Shown here one piece after another: positions 1 through 5,379 of a stretch of DNA of 5,379 nt (positions are counted from its first letter, which is position 1; the number at the start of each line of letters is the position of its first letter). The translations under genes were made by a program, and so were the position numbers. The DNA is taken from contig JAEDNQ010000148.1 in NCBI GenBank assembly GCA_016302435.1, forward strand, positions 1-5,379, written 5' to 3'. The DNA is from Bacteroidaceae bacterium (lineage in GTDB: Bacteria; Bacteroidota; Bacteroidia; Bacteroidales; Bacteroidaceae). The notes under the pieces are model-generated. The model did no database searches, was not told where the DNA came from, and was given only the letters and a program-made list of their open reading frames with translations.

Positions 1-1
1 G

Positions 2-667
2 GAGCTGGAAACGTATTGCTCCAAACTGAAAGACCCTGTGCAGCAGAGTGTTGCGCACGCTCTGCTGGCTTCGTCGTATGAGACAATGAGCACATCGTGG
101 GTATACCGACGCAGTCAAGACATAACTGATGACTTCCGCATGAAGAGGGAGAGACATCTGTCGTGTGTGCTCGACGACTGTGAGGCGCTTGCCAATGCCA
201 AGGCTAAGGACTTCTATCCGATGGTGGAGCACGGTGAAGACGCTGACCTCTATGACGGCGATATGCTCAGTGTCATGGTGGCTTATGTGGCTGCTGAGGC
301 TGATAGGTCGGGTACAGGCAAAGAAGGGCATGTGACCCCATGCATGGCGTATGAGAAGGCATTACGTTTCTACAGGCTCAGAGGCAACATGAATGCGTAC
401 GGCTTGATGAAGAAGGAATGGATAGAGAGGAAGAGGGGACTTGCCAAAGCTGATGGCGGGTGGACGAAAGCTCAGGCGCAAGACAGCTTGCATTCTCTGC
501 TCCTCGAAGTCAAGGACATGGAGGTGGGGGCTGGCGTGGCTTTGAACTATGCGCAAAATGTCGACGACCGCGACGAGAAGATTCTCTTCTTGCAGTGGGC
601 TGTGGACAACCTCGCTAAGTCGCGGGGGCTGCCCAATGTGCAAAATATGCTGGCTGAGTTGCTTCGC
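2..667 (+). other. Alpha-helical N-terminal region of the A2M protein
   Basis: Residues 1-210 and the twelve codons before them are rich in Ala, Leu, Lys and Glu with amphipathic helix-like spacing, and lack the alternating beta pattern seen from residue 220 onward. Stretches such as AYEKALRFYRLRGN (104-117) and EKILFLQWAVDNLA (180-193) look like helical-hairpin or TPR-like repeats. In Bacteroidetes A2M proteins, as I recall them, such a region sits between the signal peptide and the first beta-domain. It could mediate protein contacts or act as a spacer. The first part, probably on the order of 100 residues with the export signal, is missing from the window. The TPR-like description is a visual judgement. 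Confidence 0.6.
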
Positions 668-3600
668 CCTACTGTTCGTCTGAATGACCCGAGCGTCACG
701 GCAGGGCTGCCTGTGGACTTCATCTGCAAGTTCTGGAATGAGGAAAAGGCTACGCTGACCATCCGCAAGTATGACGGATGTGATTATGTGAAGGCTGGAA
801 AGAATGGCGGCTCTCATTTCAAGCCCCGTATGACGGGCGACGTTGTCACCACAAGGGAACTGGTCGTGGAAATGGATTCGGCTAATGTGGCACGTATTCA
901 GAAAGGTCTTCCAATTGATGGCACGGGAAACACGTCCATCACTCTGCCAGCTGGCAAGTACGTGGCTGTCATATCTACCCCTATAGGGCAGGATGCCGCC
1001 ACCTTTCATGTCTCCACGATGAGGATGGTCAGCAGCTACCGCAATGACTCCACAAGCCGATTTTTTGTCCTTGATGCTGTGACAGGACGGCCGCTGCATG
1101 GTGTGAAGGTGCAGTGCAGAAAAAATCTGCCACGCCAAGCCGACCGCACGGACGGATGGGAAAATCGTGGTGTGGCTTTCACGGCCATGACAGATGAGCA
1201 GGGTGGCGTCAATGTGCCTCGCAACTGGTTCGCTCGTGCCGTGGCTGCTGATGCTGACAACTATACTGGGTATGTGTCGGTGAATGGTTTTGTTTATAGA
1301 TATAGGGATAACAGCAGCGGACTGCATCAGACGATATATACTGACCGCTCGATATACCGTCCTGGCCAGAAAGTCTTGGGCAATCTGCTCGTTTACGCTA
1401 TGGATGGTGACAAGGCTTCTGCTGTCTCTGACTGTGAAGCTTATGTCAAGATATTTGCTGAAGGCAGTCAGATTGATTCTATTTCTTTGAAAACTAACAG
1501 ATTCGGTACTGCATCCTTCTCTTATCTCATACCGAAGGACTGTCCCGTGGGCAGACTTAATTTCTATGTAGGCTATCAGAATGGAAAGAATGCAGGATGG
1601 ATATCCTCTGTCGCTGTTGAGGAGTATAAGCGACCTACTTTTGAGGTCACTCTCAATGGTCCTGCCTCTGCCTCTTTCGACCAGTCGGTGGACGTCAAGG
1701 GAGAGGCAAGGATGTTTGCCGGTGCTCCTGTGCAGGGGGCAACAGTTAGCTATGAGGTCTCCTGTGCAGAACTGACTGTGTGGCGGTGGTGGCGACTTAA
1801 TTGGCTTCATGTGGACGATGGCGAAGTGACCACCGACGATGAAGGCCGTTTTGCCATTCCTCTCCGCCTTACGGACGAGTTCAAGGCTGACGGAGTAGCT
1901 GCCATGCGCTTCAAGGTGAAGGCCTCTGTTACAGACGCCGCAGGCGAGACGCACGAGTGTGAGTGGACGGTGGATGCAGGTCAGCTGCAGTGCGCACTCA
2001 CCTGTGAAGTGGAGCCGATAACTGACAAAAGGGAGGTGAAGATTCGTGCCTTGGACTCAAATGGCAAGAAGTTCAGCACTTGTGGCTCCTACACGCTGAA
2101 GGTTGGCGAGACGGTATGCTCAGAGGGAACGTTCTCTACAGACTCAGTGCTTGTTCTTCCCGATGTCCTCGTCTCCGGCATGGAATACACGCTGCTCCTT
2201 CAGGCTCCCGACACTCAGGGCAAGCCTATGGAGCATGAGGCGAAGTTCTGCTACGTGGATTTCGCAATGCCTGTGACTGATGTAACTTCGATGGATAAGA
2301 ATTCGAAGGTGCGCAAGGAGGGTAGGCCTGCGGAGAAGGATCTCTTTGTTGCAGAACAAGATAAGAGAACGTACGTTGAGGGTGGATATGTCGACATGTA
2401 TCTCTCTACCCAGGAAACAGACGCTTACGTCATGTTGCATGTGTTCGGCATCGACGGTCTCGTGGACAGCTGCGCCTTTGTCACCGACGGCACGATGAAG
2501 CGCCTTCGACTGCCGTATAGCCCGAAGTGGGGCGAGAGCATAAGAGTCGAGGCATCGTATGTGCGCAACGGACACGCCTTCTCTGACAACATAAGCTATA
2601 CACTTGCCGAACCTGACAAGAAGCTCAAGCTCGAATGGAAGACCTTCCGCAATCGCCTGCAACCGGGGCAGAAGGAACAATGGAGCTTGACGGTGACTGA
2701 CCAGAAGGGCAAGCGCGTCACTGACGCGGAGATGATGGCTGTGCTCTACGATGCGTCGCTCGACCGCATATTGCCTCACTCGTGGACGATGTCGCTGCCT
2801 TTTGGCCGTAGGACTGTACGCGGCAATGGATTGGTTGAGAATTATAACTGCATATTCCCACTTCTTTCTGTCAGCAGTGATGTGAGAAGGCTCAAGGAGC
2901 ACTGGCTTTCTTTCGATGTTTTCAGAGGCTTCAGCCACGACCAGTTCAGGGGCATAAGAGTGGGTAGGTCGCCAGATAATGTGTTGTTCATGGAGGCCGC
3001 AGCGAGCAAACAGATGGTCCAAAGTAGTGATGAAAGCACGGACGGCGAAGCTGAACTGTATGGTGTCATCGGTAGTACGGACTGGGCGCAAGACGGCTCC
3101 AAGGAGGTGTCGCTCCGCTCTGACTTCGCCGAGACGGCATTCTTCCTCCCTCACCTGATGACAAAGGCTGACGGCGAGGTGGACATTGTCTTCAATCTGC
3201 CTGAGTCTCTGACTGAATGGAAGTTCATGGGACTCGTTCACACGGCTGCCATGGATTATGACACCATAACGGCATCGGCTTATGCGCAGAAGACTGTCAT
3301 GCTGCGTCCTAACATGCCTCGTTTCCTGCGCCACGGCGACAAGGCTTCTATTGCTTCGTCTGTCATCAATCAGGGTGATGCTGACCTGCAGACTGTGGTG
3401 AGGATGAAGCTGGCAGATTCAGCTACGGGCTCTGTGGTCATGGAGGAGGAGAAGACTGTTGAAGTGCCTGCTGGCAAGACTGCTGCCGTAACGTTCGACT
3501 TCACTGTTGACAAATCATGGACAGACCTCGACTGTGAGATAGTGGCTTTGGCTGGCAATGTGGGCGATGGCGAGCGTAATGCTCTGCCTATCCTCCCTGC

Positions 3601-5314
3601 TAAGCAGGTTCTCACGGAGACGATACCTTTCTTCATCGAAGGCAAGGAGGGCGAGACTGCATCTACTGTCGTCGACCTCTCTTCGCTATATAACAACAAC
3701 TCGCCTACGGCTGACTCTCGCTCTATGGCAGTGGAGTATATGGACAGTCCGGCATGGATGTGTGTGGAGGCTCTGCATGGTGTGGCTAATCCCGCGTCTG
3801 ACAACGCCATCTCATGGGCATCGGCTCTCGCTGCCAATGCGTCTATGCTCTCGCTCCTCGGTGACTTCCCTGTCATGGAGAAATATGAGAATGCTGATAC
3901 TCTCGCTGAGAGGGTGGGGAAGGCTGTGGCCAAACTGTCATCGCTTCAGAGGGAGAACGGCGGATGGAGCTGGTTTGAGGGGATGAATGCCAATCGCTAC
4001 ATATCTCTCTGCGTGTGTGAGTGTCTGGCTCAGTTGCCTTCGCTCGATGATGAGCAGGCGGATATGCTCAGAAGGGGCATGGAGTATCTCGACTCTGTCG
4101 AACTGGCGGAGTATAAGTATATACGCAAGCGCACGAAGTCAATAGTCCTCGGCAATGACCGCATGCGTTATCTCGGCCTCGTGTCGCAGGTGGACGCTCT
4201 TGGCCTTGACGGTTACCGTCCAGCTAAGGCTGTGCTCGATATGCGCAAATGGTATGTTGGCTTCCTCGGCAAGGAAGTGGACCGACTCACCATCTACGGC
4301 ATGGCTCGCTCTGCTTGCATCCTTCGAGACAATGGTGAGGATAAGGCGGCTGACAAGCTCGTGGCTCGACTGCGCGACTATACAGTGGCTCGTCCAGGCC
4401 AGGGACGCTTCTATGCTACCGATGCAGCTTACTACTCATGGATGGATTATCGCCTGCCGACTCAGATGGCTGCTATGCGTGCGCTCATGCAGGCTGATAA
4501 GAGTGATCCTTATCTCAATGACATGCTCCTCTGGATTGTGGCTCAGAAGCAGGTGCAGAGGTGGGACAACCCGATGACGGCCGTTGGTGTGGCTCGACTG
4601 CTCCTCGACATAGACTCGGGGGCTAACCTTCATGCGGCTGAGCGTCCACAGATGATTCTTGACGGTGTGGCGCTCGACAGCATGCGTCCTGCCACTATGG
4701 CTACTCGCCGCGCTAAGTATGAGGGGCGTGAACCTGAGCTGCATCTCGAGGGATGTGTGCTCGCTGACGTGCCTGTGGGCATTAGTGCTCACGCTCCTCA
4801 CTCTTTGACTGTGACGAAGACAAGCAAGGGCATGAGCTGGGGTGCGGTACACACGTCGTTTGTGGAAGACATGACGAACATCTCTCAGCATTCGTCTGGC
4901 CAGCTGACCGTAAAGCGTTCGCTCTATGTGCAGAGGGGCGGCAAGGGTTCATGGAGGGCTTGTGATGATGCCACAGTGCTCCATGTGGGCGACAAACTGC
5001 GCGTCCGCCACACTGTCCACGCTGATCGTGACATGGATTTCGTCTGCCTCAAGGCTAACCATCCAGCTAATGTCGAACCGCTGTCGCAGCTTTCGGGCTA
5101 TCGTTACTTAGGCGGCAGAGGAGGCTTCCTTTCTCTTCACGACTCTTGTTTCGAACTTTTCTTCGACGAGTTCACCCGTGGTTCGTCTTCTGTAGACCTT
5201 GAATATAATATTGTACGCACGGGCGTGTATGCCTTTGGTGCAGCCTCTGTGGAGTGTACGTATGCCCCTCAGTTCAGCGGTCATTCGGCAGGCATGTCAA
5301 TAAAGACGGAGTGA
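2..5314 (+). CDS. Large alpha-2-macroglobulin family protein, thioester-less, 5' partial
   Basis: This is a bacterial alpha-2-macroglobulin-like protein. The family consists of large exported proteins thought to trap or inhibit proteases in the periplasm or at the cell surface. The frame is open from base 2 to the TGA at 5312-5314. GTG 38 is only the first possible start: the codons before it (E-L-E-T-Y-C-S-K-L-K-D-P) read on into the same helical region, and no signal peptide or lipobox is visible, so the true start is upstream. Domains in order: helical region (1-210), serial beta-sandwich MG domains (211-1025) with the MG2 motif at 434-444, a bait-like or linker segment (985-1022), the A2M core signature (1027-1069), a thioester-domain equivalent (about 1228-1525) with GGWSWFEGM at 1308-1316, and a C-terminal domain ending in YAPQFSGHS (1742-1750). 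The Cys-x-Glu-Gln thioester is missing. The length suits the large Bacteroidetes members, which I recall as roughly 1850-2000 residues. Family assignment is secure; target and physiological role are inferred. Confidence 0.95.
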   Translation, partial: ELETYCSKLKDPVQQSVAHALLASSYETMSTSWVYRRSQDITDDFRMKRERHLSCVLDDCEALANAKAKDFYPMVEHGEDADLYDGDMLSVMVAYVAAEADRSGTGKEGHVTPCMAYEKALRFYRLRGNMNAYGLMKKEWIERKRGLAKADGGWTKAQAQDSLHSLLLEVKDMEVGAGVALNYAQNVDDRDEKILFLQWAVDNLAKSRGLPNVQNMLAELLRPTVRLNDPSVTAGLPVDFICKFWNEEKATLTIRKYDGCDYVKAGKNGGSHFKPRMTGDVVTTRELVVEMDSANVARIQKGLPIDGTGNTSITLPAGKYVAVISTPIGQDAATFHVSTMRMVSSYRNDSTSRFFVLDAVTGRPLHGVKVQCRKNLPRQADRTDGWENRGVAFTAMTDEQGGVNVPRNWFARAVAADADNYTGYVSVNGFVYRYRDNSSGLHQTIYTDRSIYRPGQKVLGNLLVYAMDGDKASAVSDCEAYVKIFAEGSQIDSISLKTNRFGTASFSYLIPKDCPVGRLNFYVGYQNGKNAGWISSVAVEEYKRPTFEVTLNGPASASFDQSVDVKGEARMFAGAPVQGATVSYEVSCAELTVWRWWRLNWLHVDDGEVTTDDEGRFAIPLRLTDEFKADGVAAMRFKVKASVTDAAGETHECEWTVDAGQLQCALTCEVEPITDKREVKIRALDSNGKKFSTCGSYTLKVGETVCSEGTFSTDSVLVLPDVLVSGMEYTLLLQAPDTQGKPMEHEAKFCYVDFAMPVTDVTSMDKNSKVRKEGRPAEKDLFVAEQDKRTYVEGGYVDMYLSTQETDAYVMLHVFGIDGLVDSCAFVTDGTMKRLRLPYSPKWGESIRVEASYVRNGHAFSDNISYTLAEPDKKLKLEWKTFRNRLQPGQKEQWSLTVTDQKGKRVTDAEMMAVLYDASLDRILPHSWTMSLPFGRRTVRGNGLVENYNCIFPLLSVSSDVRRLKEHWLSFDVFRGFSHDQFRGIRVGRSPDNVLFMEAAASKQMVQSSDESTDGEAELYGVIGSTDWAQDGSKEVSLRSDFAETAFFLPHLMTKADGEVDIVFNLPESLTEWKFMGLVHTAAMDYDTITASAYAQKTVMLRPNMPRFLRHGDKASIASSVINQGDADLQTVVRMKLADSATGSVVMEEEKTVEVPAGKTAAVTFDFTVDKSWTDLDCEIVALAGNVGDGERNALPILPAKQVLTETIPFFIEGKEGETASTVVDLSSLYNNNSPTADSRSMAVEYMDSPAWMCVEALHGVANPASDNAISWASALAANASMLSLLGDFPVMEKYENADTLAERVGKAVAKLSSLQRENGGWSWFEGMNANRYISLCVCECLAQLPSLDDEQADMLRRGMEYLDSVELAEYKYIRKRTKSIVLGNDRMRYLGLVSQVDALGLDGYRPAKAVLDMRKWYVGFLGKEVDRLTIYGMARSACILRDNGEDKAADKLVARLRDYTVARPGQGRFYATDAAYYSWMDYRLPTQMAAMRALMQADKSDPYLNDMLLWIVAQKQVQRWDNPMTAVGVARLLLDIDSGANLHAAERPQMILDGVALDSMRPATMATRRAKYEGREPELHLEGCVLADVPVGISAHAPHSLTVTKTSKGMSWGAVHTSFVEDMTNISQHSSGQLTVKRSLYVQRGGKGSWRACDDATVLHVGDKLRVRHTVHADRDMDFVCLKANHPANVEPLSQLSGYRYLGGRGGFLSLHDSCFELFFDEFTRGSSSVDLEYNIVRTGVYAFGAASVECTYAPQFSGHSAGMSIKTE
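668..3112 (+). other. Serial macroglobulin (MG) beta-sandwich domains
   Basis: Residues 211-1025 are a chain of beta-rich domains. The first begins around PTVRLNDPS (211-219). A domain with VTGRPLHGVKV (348-358) and a TDEQGGVNVP turn (385-394) resembles the carboxypeptidase-regulatory-like fold often found here. YTDRSIYRPGQ (434-444) is the classic MG2 signature, comparable to TDRPIYKPGE in other A2Ms. KRPTFEVTLNG (531-541) opens the next domain, which contains a tryptophan-rich strand (582-589) and the turn TTDDEGRF (598-605). EGGYVDMYLS (781-790) followed by YVMLHVFGIDGLV (797-809), then LQPGQKEQWSLTV (874-886) and AVLYDASLDRI (901-911), match the segment preceding the bait region in bacterial A2Ms. 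Exact domain borders cannot be fixed by eye. Confidence 0.8.
2990..3103 (+). other. Polar acidic linker, candidate bait-like segment
   Basis: Residues 985-1022 run from MEAAASKQMV through SSDESTDGEAEL to WAQDGSKE. The stretch is rich in Ser, Asp, Glu, Ala and Gly, of low complexity, and probably disordered, in contrast to the structured domains on either side. It lies directly before the conserved core signature at 1027, where A2M-type proteins of this lineage have a variable linker. In true A2Ms a flexible bait segment in this part of the chain is cut by the target protease and triggers the conformational change. Whether this segment is cut is not known; a simple linker is equally possible. 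Confidence 0.45.
3116..3244 (+). other. A2M core domain signature
   Basis: Residues 1027-1069 carry the most conserved A2M block: RSDFAETAFFLPHL, then a TKADGEV turn, then FNLPESLTEWKFMGLVHT. It corresponds to the strand-turn-strand of the MG7 region, where bacterial homologues typically read FxETAFFxP and PESLTxWKFMGLAHT. The following block VMLRPNMPRFLRHGDK (1087-1102) is the next family motif, comparable to PNLPRFVREGD. These two blocks are the strongest evidence for family membership. Confidence 0.9.
3719..4612 (+). other. Thioester-domain equivalent lacking the thioester
   Basis: Residues about 1228-1525 form the helical domain that in classical A2Ms and complement C3 carries an internal Cys-Gln thioester. 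The entry motif SPAWMCVEAL (1237-1246) matches the family's NPAWYAVQAL-type helix. Where a thioester homologue would read YPYGCxEQ, this protein reads VANPASDNAISWASA (1249-1263), with neither the cysteine nor the glutamine. The later motif GGWSWFEGM (1308-1316) and its flanking helices are well preserved, so the fold is likely intact. Thioester loss is known for other bacterial A2Ms, for example the E. coli YfaS type, and I recall the NPxxDNAISW form as usual in Bacteroidetes. It implies non-covalent action. Confidence 0.8.
4985..5293 (+). other. C-terminal receptor-binding-like A2M domain
   Basis: Residues about 1650-1752 form the final beta-domain. It starts with VGDKLRVRHTV (1650-1660) and contains DRDMDFVCLK (1663-1672), NVEPLSQLSGYRY (1678-1690) and a FFDEF turn (1708-1712). 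It ends in YAPQFSGHS (1742-1750), matching the YAPEFSSHS-type end of bacterial family members. Only eight residues (AGMSIKTE) follow, so the C-terminus is complete and the TGA is the natural stop rather than a truncation. Confidence 0.85.
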
Positions 5315-5379
5315 TGGCATGGGGGAATCTCTCTCTCTCAGTGCTATTTTCTGCCCGTTTGGGTCTTTGTTTTGCTCGT
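5314..5379 (+). CDS. Possible start of a downstream gene, 3' partial, unidentified
   Basis: An ATG at 5314-5316 overlaps the A2M stop by one base (TGATG) and opens a frame that runs 22 codons to the window edge without a stop. The peptide begins MAWGNLSLSVLFSARLG and is fairly hydrophobic, compatible with a signal or membrane anchor. Stop-start overlap is typical of translationally coupled operon genes. In several bacteria an A2M gene is followed by pbpC (penicillin-binding protein 1C), which has an N-terminal anchor, so that is a guess from context only. A second frame, from ATG 5319, is also open to the edge, and over 65 bases this is weak evidence. The stretch may instead be non-coding, with the real start further on. 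Confidence 0.25.
   Translation, partial: MAWGNLSLSVLFSARLGLCFAR

Noticed and set aside
38..40. GTG at 38 as the true start of the A2M gene
   Set aside because: The frame stays open upstream to base 2, the codons before it continue the helical region, no signal peptide follows it, and the position falls inside a region homologous to the interior of family members. The gene starts outside the window.
362..1954. Long open frame of 530 codons on the minus strand
   Set aside because: It lies wholly antisense to the secure A2M frame. Its translation shows no recognisable domain, being rich in His, Arg and Ser as expected from reverse-complemented coding sequence. It is a by-product of codon bias.
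2144..3334. Open frame of 396 codons on the minus strand
   Set aside because: It is antisense to the most conserved part of the A2M gene, its composition is unnatural (His/Arg/Leu-rich), and no motif was recognised.
3737..3763. C-V-E-A at residues 1242-1245 as a degenerate thioester motif
   Set aside because: It resembles C-x-E-Q, but it sits in the upstream helix that aligns with the family's PAWYAVQAL element rather than at the thioester site, and the essential Gln is replaced by Ala.
5315..5379. Rho-independent terminator after the A2M stop
   Set aside because: No GC-rich inverted repeat followed by a T run is visible. The T-rich segments near 5346 and 5367 have no stem before them.
2..5379. 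Previously undescribed multi-gene system
   Set aside because: Essentially the whole window is one gene of a known family. No second complete gene, array, repeat unit or non-coding element is present to support such a claim.

Overview
The window holds almost nothing but one very large gene on the + strand. It encodes a bacterial alpha-2-macroglobulin (A2M) family protein of at least 1770 residues. The reading frame is open from base 2 to a TGA at 5312-5314 and has no stop upstream of its first possible start, so the 5' end, including any signal peptide, lies outside the window. In all entries, residue 1 is the GTG codon at base 38; twelve further in-frame codons precede it.

The likely host is a member of the Bacteroidetes, most plausibly a Bacteroidales genus such as Prevotella or a relative. 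This is an inference from recalled family resemblance: the layout (alpha-helical N-terminus, long series of macroglobulin beta-domains, thioester-less helical domain, C-terminal domain ending in YAPQFSGHS) and signatures such as SDFAETAFF, PESLTEWKFMGL and GGWSWFEGM match large A2M proteins of that phylum. GC content looks like the low 50s percent by eye. Similarity searching could not be run.

Layout: bases 2-667 encode an alpha-helical N-terminal region. Bases 668-3112 encode successive beta-sandwich macroglobulin (MG) domains, including the MG2-type motif YTDRSIYRPGQ and, near the end, a polar acidic linker. Bases 3116-3244 encode the A2M core signature. Bases 3719-4612 encode the domain equivalent to the thioester domain, but the Cys-x-Glu-Gln thioester is absent. 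Bases 4985-5293 encode the C-terminal receptor-binding-like domain. After the stop only 65 bases remain. They contain an ATG overlapping the stop (TGATG) with an open frame to the window edge, possibly the start of a co-transcribed gene, but this is too short to identify.

The protein is expected to be exported and to act in the periplasm or at the cell surface as a protease-trapping or envelope-protection factor. Loss of the thioester suggests it cannot covalently capture its target. I found no RNA genes, mobile elements, CRISPR arrays or convincing terminators, and no evidence for a new multi-gene system. The most notable points are the missing thioester, the unusual cysteine content and the overlapping downstream start.
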